A DNA stretch of 64,000 bases from Neoalteromonas facilis (GTDB taxonomy: Bacteria > Pseudomonadota > Gammaproteobacteria > Enterobacterales > Alteromonadaceae): assembly GCF_002807665.1 (NCBI RefSeq), contig NZ_PEAY01000001.1:1276370-1340369 (forward strand). Direction: 5' to 3'. The notes below the pieces were generated by a model. That model was not told the origin of the DNA, ran no database searches, and worked only from the letters and a program-made list of their open reading frames with translations. Positions 17,813-27,375 of this stretch are shown in pieces; within the stretch, counting starts at the first letter, position 1; every line of letters starts with the position of its first letter. Made by a program: the position numbers and the translations under genes.

Positions 17813-18207
17813 TGATGCTCGATATCTGCGTCAGGACCTTCTCCACCGACTTTACCGTCTGCCCCATAAGATAATAGCTTATATGGCATATCACCTTCCT
17901 CGCTTATTGAGTATTCATATGCGTTTCCCCATGGATCCAAAGGAATAGCTTTAGGTAAATAGGGACCGTTCCATCGGGCTGAGTCGCTATTCCGAAGCTC
18001 ATCCAAAGATGCGGGATATCGCCCCATATCCAAACGGAAAGTATCAATTGCTGTTTCAAAAGCATTCATTTGAGTAGCCGCTATACCTCTCTCGGCACTG
18101 CCGAGCTGCTGAAAGAACTTTGGAGCAACTAGTGATGCCAATAATCCCAAAATAACAATAACAATCAATAACTCTATCATGGTGAAACCTTTGCTGCGTT
18201 TCATCAA
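17809..18207 (-). CDS. gspG: Major pseudopilin GspG
   Basis: 132 residues with the signature RSKGFTMIELLIVIVILGLLASLVAP (cleavage after Gly, Glu5 present). It then has the GspG-specific C-terminal layout: RYPASLDEL, GPYLPKAIPLDPWGNAYEY, and an acidic DADIE end that usually supplies the calcium site. It lies 19 bases after the SLBB gene and overlaps gspE by 4 bases. Placing gspG first among the gsp genes, ahead of E and F, departs from the classical C-D-E-F-G order. Confidence 0.92.
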   Translation of the reverse strand: MMKRSKGFTMIELLIVIVILGLLASLVAPKFFQQLGSAERGIAATQMNAFETAIDTFRLDMGRYPASLDELRNSDSARWNGPYLPKAIPLDPWGNAYEYSISEEGDMPYKLLSYGADGKVGGEGPDADIEHQ

Positions 18208-18226
18208 TTGTACCTCTTAATTAATC

Positions 18227-20929
18227 TTACAAACTTCCGATAGCTGCCACTGCAACTGCCAGCTGATATATTATTTGAGTGGCATTTGACCAAAGTGTTA
18301 GGTTATCAACATTATCTGAATCAAATGGGACAACTATCGTGTCTCCAGGCCTAATGCTCGCCGACTCTCGATTCGAACCAAACCAGTAACTTTGGGCTCC
18401 CGGAATCATCACGGAACCATTTTTGCGAATTACATATATGCGATTTTCATCCGCAAGTCCTCTAGTGCCGCCACTGAGTTCTATGTACTCATCTAGCGTC
18501 AGCCTCTCACTATATAAATGAGAAGTTGGCACATACACTTCACCAATCACGTTAACGGATTGAGTTATGCTCGGGATTATCAGCTGATCACCGTCCTGAA
18601 GGGTTACATCAGAGCTGTGAGAACTAGATAAAATCGCCGGCAGGTCAATGACTAGTCGCCCGACGGCCTCTGCACTCACAAGGTCTTTTAATAACTCTTT
18701 AGCTTGATCATAACTTATGACAGACCCCGCTCCTTTTTGTTGTCGAAGACTTTCTGATGCAATTTGCTTGCGAAGCTCTTCGGCTAGACGCTTTAAATTT
18801 TCTCTTTCCTTTACCCGCAAATCCTCACGTGTAAACAGTGCTGCTTCTAAATCACCGAAATCAGTTACACCACCGACTCTCTCAAGAAGCTGAGTCAAAG
18901 TTTCACCTCTTTTAACCGTATATTCGCCGGGGAATTTAACTTCTCCTTTGACGACAACTTTCAATTCCTCTTGCCACTCTGGGATGGAAAAAAAATTGAG
19001 CCTATCTCGACTTTTAATCGTCAAACTATCTTTTGAACCAGCAAGAAACGTTTTAGGCTCAAATTCGAGATGGTTTATATTGGCTTCTCCATTTGGGTCT
19101 AACTCTAACCGAGTTATTTCAGCTCTGGATAAAAACGCAGATTCAGTCAGGCCTGAGGCAGCCTTTATTGCGCCTAACACGCTTAAATTTTTCGTCAATG
19201 GGTATTTCCCTGGCACTTTAACTTCGCCTGCGACTTCAAAGATACTAATTGGTTCGCCAACACCAGCCTGCCTTTCTAGTGCTTTTAATACTGGCCTCAA
19301 AAGATTCTTTCTGGAGAAGAGTGAGACCTCACTCATTTCACGCAGTTCATTAATTTCCTCTTCAGTTAATTTTATACGTGGAATTGCTTGTCTCTCTTCA
19401 CTGTCTGATTGATTATTTTCAGTCCCTTCTAGAACACCGATTGATTGTAGGAACTCATCTTCCCGAATTCTTTTTTCCCACATTTCTTCAGACCATTGTT
19501 CAAGTTCCTTTTCTGTTTGGGCGTACGCTTTAATTGTACTTGGTAAATAAATCTTCTCTTCTTGAGAGGAAAACACGATTATTTGATCTTTTTCTTCTAG
19601 CACTATGTCACCATTTTCTTGCAGTGGCCCCAAAGTAAGATCTACTTGCCAAGTTTCAATGCGTTTTGAGTGTCCCTCTATTTCACGAACTATTAGCACA
19701 TAGGTAAAATCAGCATTAGGTAATAGAGATTCATCAATATTCCCTAATAATTTGGATAAAAGTAATCCTTCGTGCCATTGATACGCGCCGGGCCTTGCTA
19801 CAGCGCCAAGCAGATAAACTGAAGAACCAACGTAATCTGAGGTTTTATCGACAAATATTCTGTCTCCTGGAAGAACAGTGAAATTATCTTCGTTGAGATT
19901 GGCTGTCAGCTGCACACGTTGCCCATTGATGACGCGCTCAATACTGATTGCTTTGGTGAACGCATCAGGAAGCACCCCTGCGGCGAGGCTTAATACTTCC
20001 CGTAACTTATTCTCTCCAGATAGTTCATATATTGCAGGTCGCCTGACCTGACCATCTACTTCAATTGAAAACTGCAAAGCTGGTACAAAAACCACATCAT
20101 TCGTTTGCAATCTGACATTGTCTGAGGCATTGCCGTGACTCAATAATTCATATAGATCAAACGTAGAAACAGTTTTGCCGCCCCTTTTTATTTGAATTTG
20201 TCTAAGAGAGGCAATATCTGTCACTCCTCCACTAGCAATTAAAGCTTCAGTCAAGCTTGATAAGGAACTTACATTATATCGCCCTGGGTTTGTAACTTCG
20301 CCCGCCACGAAAATATTTAAGGTGCTAATATTACCCATTGTCACAATGGCTTTTGATCCAGTAATCTGCCTCTCGACTACGCTTTTAACATAGTCCTTAG
20401 CCTCTCCGAAGCTGAGTCCTGCGACAGATATGGGACCAAGACGCGGAACAATGACATTACCGTCCGACTCAACTAGAAGCACGTACTCGAAATTTTCAGT
20501 ACCGTACACCCTGAGAAGTATCTCATCACCACTTTTAAGAATAAAACTATCTGGAACCATAATCGTGGGATTCAAATTACTATTGGCATTATTGGGCGAA
20601 AAAACGTCACTTCCATATAGTGTTAATTCAACATCTTCAGTTTCTAAACTTGACAACTCCGAATCTTGATTGTTCGCATAACTTGAATAGGTGAAGGGCT
20701 CTTCAGCTTCAGTAGAATTGCTTTTTGTGTTTGTACTTCCATACCTCTGTTGGGACAAGATAGAAAGGTCAAACCCCATTTGACGCGCGAGGGTTTCTTG
20801 TTGAGCTTTAGGCAAAGCTTTGAACTGTTGAATCTGCTGATTAGTCAACGATTGAGAAAAGCTTGTCCCAGTAAAAAATAATATCACACAAGAAACAACA
20901 TTGATGATGAAACGTTTATCCGGAAGCAT
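18227..20929 (-). CDS. SLBB-domain polysaccharide export protein (Wza-like), first gene of the T2SS operon
   Basis: 900 residues with a Sec-type signal (hydrophobic residues 8-22, then TSFS). A Poly_export domain (about 105-190: FILKSGDEILLRVYG, NVIVPRLGPISVAGL) is followed by several SLBB-type beta-grasp repeats, recognisable as VAGEVTNPGRYNV, VAGEVKVPGKYPL, VKGEVKFPGEYTV and VIGEVYVPTSHLY. Acidic coiled-coil-like linkers (about 465-530 and 720-750) separate them. The C-terminus is a hydrophobic helix that could form the outer-membrane pore as in Wza. AGGAAA is well placed before the ATG. It lies 19 bases upstream of gspG, so it is very probably cotranscribed with the secretion genes. It has no lipobox, unlike E. 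coli Wza. Confidence 0.85.
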   Translation of the reverse strand: MLPDKRFIINVVSCVILFFTGTSFSQSLTNQQIQQFKALPKAQQETLARQMGFDLSILSQQRYGSTNTKSNSTEAEEPFTYSSYANNQDSELSSLETEDVELTLYGSDVFSPNNANSNLNPTIMVPDSFILKSGDEILLRVYGTENFEYVLLVESDGNVIVPRLGPISVAGLSFGEAKDYVKSVVERQITGSKAIVTMGNISTLNIFVAGEVTNPGRYNVSSLSSLTEALIASGGVTDIASLRQIQIKRGGKTVSTFDLYELLSHGNASDNVRLQTNDVVFVPALQFSIEVDGQVRRPAIYELSGENKLREVLSLAAGVLPDAFTKAISIERVINGQRVQLTANLNEDNFTVLPGDRIFVDKTSDYVGSSVYLLGAVARPGAYQWHEGLLLSKLLGNIDESLLPNADFTYVLIVREIEGHSKRIETWQVDLTLGPLQENGDIVLEEKDQIIVFSSQEEKIYLPSTIKAYAQTEKELEQWSEEMWEKRIREDEFLQSIGVLEGTENNQSDSEERQAIPRIKLTEEEINELREMSEVSLFSRKNLLRPVLKALERQAGVGEPISIFEVAGEVKVPGKYPLTKNLSVLGAIKAASGLTESAFLSRAEITRLELDPNGEANINHLEFEPKTFLAGSKDSLTIKSRDRLNFFSIPEWQEELKVVVKGEVKFPGEYTVKRGETLTQLLERVGGVTDFGDLEAALFTREDLRVKERENLKRLAEELRKQIASESLRQQKGAGSVISYDQAKELLKDLVSAEAVGRLVIDLPAILSSSHSSDVTLQDGDQLIIPSITQSVNVIGEVYVPTSHLYSERLTLDEYIELSGGTRGLADENRIYVIRKNGSVMIPGAQSYWFGSNRESASIRPGDTIVVPFDSDNVDNLTLWSNATQIIYQLAVAVAAIGSL

Positions 20930-21209
20930 TAAGTTTCCTATGTTTTAGAATTGAGGTTTTTGCAAAAATTAATTTAGCTGGAAATGATAGCCTATTTGTT
21001 TGATTAGGAAAATATAGGTCTTCAAGATTTTATTTAGGTTTTATTTGCACTGAAAGCGGTCTCTGAATTGGCTGGAGTAATCAGGAGATTTCACTGTCCT
21101 TGTATTACCCCTAGCTCTTTAGTATAAACTAACGAACTTTTTTACAGATAGTTTTGACTACTAAACTCTTTAAATCTCAATAGTAGAAGTCCAAATTTGG
21201 AAAAATATA

Positions 21210-22715
21210 ATGACAACAAAATCTAACGACACAAGTTTCTTTGGCCATCCAGGGGGCCTGCAAACATTATTCTTCACTGAGATGTGGGAACGTATGAGTT
21301 ACTACGGCATGCGTGCACTCTTGGTATTATTTATGACGGCCAGTCTTCAAGAGGAAGGCTTAGCGTTCACCGTTGCAACAGCAACGGCTATTTATGGCCT
21401 TTACACTGGCGCAGTCTACTTTATGGGATTACCTGGTGGTTGGTTGGCTGACCGCTTACTGGGCGGCCAAAAAGCCGTATGGTACGGTGGTATTATTATC
21501 ATGTCAGGGCATATTGTTCTGGCCATTCCTAGTACAAAAACATTCTTCATTGGCCTTATTCTCGTCGTGTTAGGCACCGGCTTGTTGAAGCCTAATATTG
21601 GCGCAATGGTCGGCATGCTTTATAGCGACGAAGACAAGCGCCGCGACAGTGGCTATACCCTCTACTATATGGGTATCAACATTGGTTCTGTCATTGGTTA
21701 TATTGTATGTGGTTACCTTGCGACCAACTGGGGTTATCATTACGCTTTTGGTGCAGCTGCTGTAGGTATGGCATTAGGCCTTGTTCAATACAAATTGACC
21801 CAACCTAAGTTAGAAGGCGCCGCTGAAAAACCTACCGTTGACCTGTCACCCAATGCTCAGCGCCTAAGCTGGATGGTTATTGTCGGATTCTTAATTGCAC
21901 TAGTGCTAGTGACCACGATGGTGTCTACTGGCGCGATTGTTATTGACGCGGTAGCACTTGCAAAATATGTGGCTATATTCTTCACTCTAGTGTTTTTAGC
22001 CTATTACGCTGCAATATTTTTCTTTGGTAATTTAGATGGCAACGAAAAGCGTAAATTGGGCGCCCTCTTCTTAGTCTGTATAGCCTCAATCTGTTTCTGG
22101 GCAGGATTTGAACAAGCGGGTTCTTCACTGAACTTGTTCGGACGTGACTACACTGACCGAATGATTGGTGCATTTGAAATCCCACCGGCTTGGTTCCAAT
22201 CTGCAAACTCATTCTTCATTATTATTCTTTCACCATTCTTTGCCGCCCTATGGATCAACCTAGGCAAGCGCATGATGGACCCGTCATACGGCTTTAAATG
22301 TGCTATTGGTCTGATCATCATGGCGACTGGCTTTATAGTTATGTTCTTTGCAGCTCAGCTTGCTGCCAGTGGCCTGAAAGTGGCACCTTATTGGTTGGTA
22401 ATGACTTACTTCTTGCATACTGTTGGTGAATTATGTCTGAGCCCAGTAGCGTTAAGTGCTGTAAGCAAACTATCGCCTAAACGATTTGCTGGACAAATGA
22501 TGGGTGTTTTCGTGCTGACTTATTCAATCGGTAACGTAGTTGCAGGCTTACTTGCTGGGAACTTTGACCCAAGCCGTTTAGATGAAATGCCTGGGCTCTA
22601 CATGCAGATCAGCTTATTCAGTATCGCCATCGGTATTGTGGTGCTGTTATTCGTGCTTAAAACTCGTGTGTGGGAAAAATTACCTGCGAGCCAAGCGAAA
22701 ACTGCTGACGCATGA
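21210..22715 (+). CDS. POT/PTR-family proton-coupled di/tripeptide transporter
   Basis: A 501-residue major-facilitator protein. The N-terminus has FFGHPGGLQTLFFTEMWERMSYYGMRALL, containing the ExxER-type proton-coupling motif of POT transporters. About 12-14 hydrophobic segments follow, with GTGLLKPNIGAMVG and an HTVGELCLSPVALS segment that match the family. It imports small peptides with protons across the inner membrane. Its TGA overlaps the next gene's ATG, so the downstream small membrane protein and galE are probably translated from the same message. Confidence 0.9.
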   Translation: MTTKSNDTSFFGHPGGLQTLFFTEMWERMSYYGMRALLVLFMTASLQEEGLAFTVATATAIYGLYTGAVYFMGLPGGWLADRLLGGQKAVWYGGIIIMSGHIVLAIPSTKTFFIGLILVVLGTGLLKPNIGAMVGMLYSDEDKRRDSGYTLYYMGINIGSVIGYIVCGYLATNWGYHYAFGAAAVGMALGLVQYKLTQPKLEGAAEKPTVDLSPNAQRLSWMVIVGFLIALVLVTTMVSTGAIVIDAVALAKYVAIFFTLVFLAYYAAIFFFGNLDGNEKRKLGALFLVCIASICFWAGFEQAGSSLNLFGRDYTDRMIGAFEIPPAWFQSANSFFIIILSPFFAALWINLGKRMMDPSYGFKCAIGLIIMATGFIVMFFAAQLAASGLKVAPYWLVMTYFLHTVGELCLSPVALSAVSKLSPKRFAGQMMGVFVLTYSIGNVVAGLLAGNFDPSRLDEMPGLYMQISLFSIAIGIVVLLFVLKTRVWEKLPASQAKTADA

Positions 22716-23011
22716 AGTTCTACTTCTCTACCCGGCAAATCCCCCAATTGAGGGATTTGCCATTACAACAGCGCATGATCGCGCTCGAACATGCGGCGTT
22801 GAAAATGACCGTACCTGAGCGTTCATTATTAAACGTCCTCAAATTACTCATTATTGTGCCGGTGTTTATTTTCATACTACAAGTATCTGAAAATTGGACT
22901 GCGCTACTTTGGGCGGCCTTAGTGCTTCTCGTCTATCCTTTATTTATAAAGCCACTGCAATACAGCTTAAGTGCTAAATATCTCTCTGATGAATTAGGGA
23001 AAACATCATGA
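22712..23011 (+). CDS. Small two-helix membrane protein of unknown function
   Basis: 99 residues. A basic N-terminal part ([11 protein letters not shown], then a [16 protein letters not shown] helix) is followed by two hydrophobic helices (about 45-60 and 65-82). ATGA overlaps on both sides couple it to the peptide transporter and to galE, which supports it being a real gene. I do not recognise a characterised family. Confidence 0.7.
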   Translation: MKFYFSTRQIPQLRDLPLQQRMIALEHAALKMTVPERSLLNVLKLLIIVPVFIFILQVSENWTALLWAALVLLVYPLFIKPLQYSLSAKYLSDELGKTS

Positions 23012-24024
23012 AAACGATTCTTGTTACCGGCGGTGCAGGTTATATCGGTAGCCATACCGTTCTGCAGCTACTCGAGCAGAACTACAACGTCATTGTATTA
23101 GACAATTTGAGTAATTCATCAGAAGTCGCTCTGGACCGCGTCAACGATCTCACCGGTAAATCGGTTATCTTCAAAAAAGGAGATATTCGTGATGAGCAAG
23201 CACTTAACCAAATATTCTTTGAACATGAAGTCGATTCCGTTATTCATTTTGCAGGGTTAAAGGCCGTCGGTGAATCGGTCGAACAACCGTTAAACTATTA
23301 CGAGAATAATGTGTTTGGCACGCTTCAGCTGTGTAAAGTGATGCAGTATCACGGCGTCAAGAACCTTGTTTTCAGCTCCTCCGCTACGGTATATGGTGAT
23401 CCCATCGCGCTGCCACTGCGAGAAGATATGCCAACTGGACAGCCTACTAATCCGTATGGCCAATCCAAGTTGATGGTTGAGTTGATCCTGAACGATTTAT
23501 ATCAATCCGATCAAGAGTGGAATATTGTGTTATTGCGCTATTTCAATCCGGTGGGCGCTCATCCATCAGGTATGATTGGCGAGGACCCCAGTGGTATACC
23601 GAATAATCTAATGCCTTTTATTACTCAGGTTGCCACCGGTAAGCGAGCGCAACTGAGTGTGTTTGGTGATGACTACGATACACCCGATGGCACTGGTGTA
23701 CGCGATTACATTCACGTTGAGGACTTAGCCAACGGACATCTAAAAGCCTTAGATAAACTAGACGCGAATGCTGGTTTATGTACCTTTAATCTGGGTACGG
23801 GCCAAGGTTACAGCGTATTAGACATGGTTAAAGCTTTTGAAGCAGAGAGTGGACAAAAAGTCCCTTACCAAATCGTTGCCAGACGCAGTGGTGATGTTGC
23901 GTCGTGTTATGCAGACCCTACACTTGCTAAAAACGAACTCAATTGGGAAGCCCAAAAAGGCTTAAAAGACATGTGTCGCGATTCATGGCGATGGCAATCA
24001 CAAAATCCAAACGGATATAAATAA
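23008..24024 (+). CDS. galE: UDP-glucose 4-epimerase
   Basis: 338 residues, the normal length for bacterial GalE. The NAD-binding GGAGYIG is at residues 8-14, with the catalytic Ser in SSSATVYGD and the Tyr/Lys pair in NPYGQSK (about residue 150). [14 protein letters not shown] and a closing [15 protein letters not shown] are typical of the family. It interconverts UDP-glucose and UDP-galactose, supplying UDP-galactose for surface polysaccharides. It overlaps the small membrane protein gene by 4 bases and is followed at once by an intrinsic terminator. Confidence 0.95.
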   Translation: MKTILVTGGAGYIGSHTVLQLLEQNYNVIVLDNLSNSSEVALDRVNDLTGKSVIFKKGDIRDEQALNQIFFEHEVDSVIHFAGLKAVGESVEQPLNYYENNVFGTLQLCKVMQYHGVKNLVFSSSATVYGDPIALPLREDMPTGQPTNPYGQSKLMVELILNDLYQSDQEWNIVLLRYFNPVGAHPSGMIGEDPSGIPNNLMPFITQVATGKRAQLSVFGDDYDTPDGTGVRDYIHVEDLANGHLKALDKLDANAGLCTFNLGTGQGYSVLDMVKAFEAESGQKVPYQIVARRSGDVASCYADPTLAKNELNWEAQKGLKDMCRDSWRWQSQNPNGYK

Positions 24025-24047
24025 AGCGGTCATTAGACCGCTTTTTT
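24024..24047. terminator. Terminator between convergent galE and the GH3 gene
   Basis: Stem AAGCGGTC/GACCGCTT with an ATTA loop, followed on the plus strand by a T run. It begins in the galE stop codon and ends just before the minus-strand GH3 stop, so it may serve both directions. Confidence 0.85.
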
Positions 24048-24049
24048 AT

Positions 24050-25867
24050 TTAGAACGCCTGCAATCCATAACCTATTGGGAATAGAGCCTTAGGTGAACT
24101 TTCAGGCAATGGTAGATCGTCAATAGCTTTCGGCCACGCATGCGGTAAACGCCCTGTGGGTGTAAATCCATCCACACTGAATAACAAGTCAGCCACTCCA
24201 CTGCCTTCTGATCCAGGTAACCACGCCGCAATAAAGGCATCACTGTGAGCCAACTCATCATTCACAATAAGCGCTCGGCCTGATATCAATATAGTGATCA
24301 CCTGTTTACCCAGCGCTTTACAATTAGCAAGCTGCGCTTTTTGTGCTTGGCTTAGCCACAGTTCGTGAGTGTCTCCTTCCCCTTCTGCGTAGGGTCGTTC
24401 TCCAACAACCACCACTACCTTCTCTGCATGCATGTCTGCACTGCAACCTTGAGGCAAGTATTCAACATTTTGTGCAACATCCTCAATACCACTCAAAATC
24501 GAAGTCGCGCCTCGATAGCTTTCGGTTACGCCTTGCCATCGAATAGTCCACCCGCCACTTTGCAAGCCCGTGTTATCAGCATGTTCACCCACAACAGCCA
24601 GTGCCTCTTGAGGGTCAAGCGGTAACGCCTGAGTTTGATTCTTTAACAATACCAAAGACTCTCGTACCGCCTGACGTGCAACATCGCGATGCGCTGGACT
24701 CCCCACCGCTGACGCATAAGCTCTTTTGCTAAAGGGATTACTAAACAGGCCAAGATTAAATTTCATATTGAGGATACGCCTTACAGCATCATTAATACGC
24801 TCCATTGCAACCGTACCATCCAGCACGGAAGCTTTGAGCTTTGTAATGAATTCAACGTGATTCCCGGGCTGCATGGCGATATCGATACCCGCATTGATCA
24901 CCGTATGCGGCTCTCCAAATCGCAGGCCACCATTCCAATCAGTCAACACAACGCCTTCAAAACCAAGCTCTTGCTTTAACAGCCCCTGAACCAATTCCCC
25001 GTGCTGATGCATTGGCGTGCCATTGACCGAATTAAATCCGACCATAACGGCTGCCACATTATCCTCAAGGGCTTGTTGATAAGAGGGTAAATGGCGTTGG
25101 TATAAGGCCTCATCACTAATAATGGCGTTGCCCCCTTCTACACCGCCTAATGTTCCACCGTCACCTAAATAATGCTTTGCTGTTGCGGCAATCGTCTGGT
25201 CAAAGGCGAGGGATTGGCCTTGCAGTCCAGCAATAGATGCCTGACTTGCCGCCCGGGTAATATCCAAATTTTCAGAGAAACCTTCATAAACACGCCCCCA
25301 GTGCTCGTGTTCTGGCATTGCGATACAGGGTGAAAAGGTCCAATTGAATCCCGTTCCTACCGATTCCAGTGCGGTAATGCGAGCGACCTCTTGAATAAGC
25401 GAGTAGTTGCGAGTCGCAGCCAGGCCTATATTGTGAGGGAATACCACGGCACCTTCGAAAGTATTTTGCCCATGCACAGCATCGACTCCAATCAGCAATG
25501 GAATGCCCAAACGCGTACTCATCGCTGACCGTTGAAAGCTATCAAATTTATCCATCCATGCTTCAGGTGAATCGCCCGGCACTGGGCCATCGGTATGAAT
25601 GATGCTCCCAATAAAAAACTCGCGCATCGTGTCCTCAGTTACACCGTTGTGCCAAACCGATTGAGTCATTTGCCCCAGCTTTTCATCTAGCGTCATAGCA
25701 TTGATCAGCGCTTCTACTCGCCCCGACTGAGTCGGATACTGGCACAAATCAAAGGCTTCAGTGCCCCAGTGACAAATAATCTCTGGGGGCTTAGTGGGTT
25801 TGATGTAGGTACAACTGGAAATAACCAGCAACAAAGCTAATTGAATTAGTCGCGTCAGCAATCTCAA
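24050..25867 (-). CDS. GH3-family beta-glucosidase, lipoprotein
   Basis: A 605-residue glycoside hydrolase family 3 enzyme expected to release glucose from the non-reducing end of beta-glucans. The lipoprotein signal ends in ISSC (Cys19). Conserved blocks are DEKLGQMTQ, the substrate-binding region GIPLLIGVDAVHGQNT, the KHYLGDGGT segment, and VLTDWNG with the catalytic nucleophile Asp310. The C-terminal GH3_C domain has LVLLKNQTQALPL, VVVGERPYAEGEGD, and GRLPHAWP near the end. No fibronectin-type domain follows, so the protein is compact. It stands alone on the minus strand, convergent with galE. Confidence 0.92.
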   Translation of the reverse strand: MRLLTRLIQLALLLVISSCTYIKPTKPPEIICHWGTEAFDLCQYPTQSGRVEALINAMTLDEKLGQMTQSVWHNGVTEDTMREFFIGSIIHTDGPVPGDSPEAWMDKFDSFQRSAMSTRLGIPLLIGVDAVHGQNTFEGAVVFPHNIGLAATRNYSLIQEVARITALESVGTGFNWTFSPCIAMPEHEHWGRVYEGFSENLDITRAASQASIAGLQGQSLAFDQTIAATAKHYLGDGGTLGGVEGGNAIISDEALYQRHLPSYQQALEDNVAAVMVGFNSVNGTPMHQHGELVQGLLKQELGFEGVVLTDWNGGLRFGEPHTVINAGIDIAMQPGNHVEFITKLKASVLDGTVAMERINDAVRRILNMKFNLGLFSNPFSKRAYASAVGSPAHRDVARQAVRESLVLLKNQTQALPLDPQEALAVVGEHADNTGLQSGGWTIRWQGVTESYRGATSILSGIEDVAQNVEYLPQGCSADMHAEKVVVVVGERPYAEGEGDTHELWLSQAQKAQLANCKALGKQVITILISGRALIVNDELAHSDAFIAAWLPGSEGSGVADLLFSVDGFTPTGRLPHAWPKAIDDLPLPESSPKALFPIGYGLQAF

Positions 25868-26040
25868 CTTAGAGCACCTTTAGAATTTTTAACTTAGTCT
25901 AAACCATGTCGTTGATTGAAATTGATCATGCGGTCCAGCCCGTCGCACAGGCCACCCGCTTGAGCGGAATTGCGATCAAATATTGGCTTTTATGCTCATG
26001 CAAGGCAGAATCTCGGATAAACCCTTTTCATAGACACGCT

Positions 26041-26514
26041 ATGCACTTCATCCGTAAACCCTTCAAAGAGATTGATAACACAACGCTGTACAGCATTTTG
26101 AAATTGAGAAGCGACGTCTTTGTCGTGGAACAAGATTGTGTTTATCCAGATTTGGACAACAAAGATACCTTACCAGACTCCATTCACGTGTATAGCGTGA
26201 CCGTGCCGGAAACTGATGAAGCCCACCTAGCTGCCTATGCCAGATGCCTTGCACCAGGGGTTTCCTATCAAGGGTGTAGCATCGGTCGAGTGGTCGTGTC
26301 TCCCCACGATCGTGGCAAAGGACTCGCGACTGAATTGATGACCGAAGCCATTACAGTCTGTCGTACCCACTGGCCTTCATCACCGATACAAATCGGGGCG
26401 CAATTATACCTAGAAGCATTTTATGCTTCGTTAGGGTTTCGAACCTTCAGTGAACCCTATGATGAAGACGGCATCATGCACGTTGATATGCAACTGGTTG
26501 TTGAAGCGCAATAA
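26041..26514 (+). CDS. elaA: GNAT acetyltransferase, ElaA family
   Basis: 157 residues from the ATG at 26041. The frame is open back to 25906, but the extension has no family resemblance, while MHFIRKPFKEIDNTTLYSILKLR aligns naturally with the start of ElaA. Family marks are LRSDVFVVEQDCVYPDLDNKD, the acetyl-CoA loop IGRVVVSPHDRGKGLATELM, and IGAQLYLEAFYASLGF with a late YDEDGIMH. The substrate is unknown. It is convergent with mlaA and shares a terminator hairpin. Confidence 0.88.
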   Translation: MHFIRKPFKEIDNTTLYSILKLRSDVFVVEQDCVYPDLDNKDTLPDSIHVYSVTVPETDEAHLAAYARCLAPGVSYQGCSIGRVVVSPHDRGKGLATELMTEAITVCRTHWPSSPIQIGAQLYLEAFYASLGFRTFSEPYDEDGIMHVDMQLVVEAQ

Positions 26515-26541
26515 AAAAGCCAGCGACTAAGGCTGGCTTTC
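26511..26541. terminator. Bidirectional terminator between elaA and mlaA
   Basis: Stem AAAGCCAGC/GCTGGCTTT with a 7-base loop. On the minus strand it is followed by six T residues, serving the ccm-mlaA transcript; the plus-strand T tail is weaker. Confidence 0.83.
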
Positions 26542-26592
26542 TTATCAATTTATTTAAAAAGCATCATGTGCTAGAAGAGCTATTTAGTGTGC

Positions 26593-27375
26593 CTACTCTA
26601 TGTCTTCTAGCATACTTTCAAAGTCTTCAAAATCGAGTAGCTCTTCCTCATCAGGTTGCTCCTCTTCAATTTTACCGTCTTTGACCTGAAACTCTTTATT
26701 CTGGAAGTAGGCATTTTTCACAAATGCATAAGGGTCAGCAGAGGTTTCCAGCAATTGTTCTTGCTCCATTGCCCGTGCTCTCCCCTCTAATACTTCTACG
26801 CCCCAACGTAACAACGTGAAATTACTGTTTAAGTAAGTCATAGGAAAATAGGCGTTATCCACATATCGTCCGCCCACACCTCTGACATCACTTGGGCCGG
26901 CCGCGGGTAGCATTAGATACGGACCATTGCCGACCCCCCATACACCAAGCACTTCGTCAAAATCTTCATCTCGACGTGGCACCCCCATCTTCTCAGCCAC
27001 ATCTATGGTACCCACCAGGCCAATGGTAGTGTTTAAAACAAAACGCACCAAACTATCAAGTGAGGCTCCCACCTTGCCTTGTAACAGGTTATTCACCACG
27101 TTCACCGGCTCTTCTAAATTTTGTGCTGCATTCAGCAAACCGGTTCTAGCAAATTGAGGCATGACAGTAACATAACCAACTGTGACGGGACGCAATATGT
27201 ATTCATCTAAAACGTCATAGTTAAAATCCCACATCACGCGGTTAACGGGCTCCAGTGGGTCACGTGGATCGGTCGATATGTCATTGGCTTGCACTTGCTC
27301 TTGGCTCTTATTGGAGGCGCACCCGCCTAATCCGAGCATGAAGACTGTCAAGAGCAATACTAATTTTTGGTTCAT
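26593..27375 (-). CDS. mlaA: MlaA (VacJ) outer-membrane lipoprotein
   Basis: 260 residues with a lipoprotein signal ending in LGGC (Cys19). MlaA removes misplaced phospholipids from the outer leaflet of the outer membrane together with porins. Recognisable family stretches are DPLEPVNRVMWDFNYDVLDEYILRPV, RFVLNTTIGLVGTIDVAEKMG, and DEDFDEVLGVWGVGNGPYLMLPAAGPSDVRG. A very acidic C-terminal tail follows. It overlaps ccmI by 4 bases, so it is the last gene of the ccm transcript; the other mla genes are not in this window. Confidence 0.93.
   Translation of the reverse strand: MNQKLVLLLTVFMLGLGGCASNKSQEQVQANDISTDPRDPLEPVNRVMWDFNYDVLDEYILRPVTVGYVTVMPQFARTGLLNAAQNLEEPVNVVNNLLQGKVGASLDSLVRFVLNTTIGLVGTIDVAEKMGVPRRDEDFDEVLGVWGVGNGPYLMLPAAGPSDVRGVGGRYVDNAYFPMTYLNSNFTLLRWGVEVLEGRARAMEQEQLLETSADPYAFVKNAYFQNKEFQVKDGKIEEEQPDEEELLDFEDFESMLEDIE

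Noticed and set aside
25906..26040. N-terminal extension of the ElaA-type protein
   Set aside because: Unlike ElaA, and the ATG at 26041 gives the normal family length.
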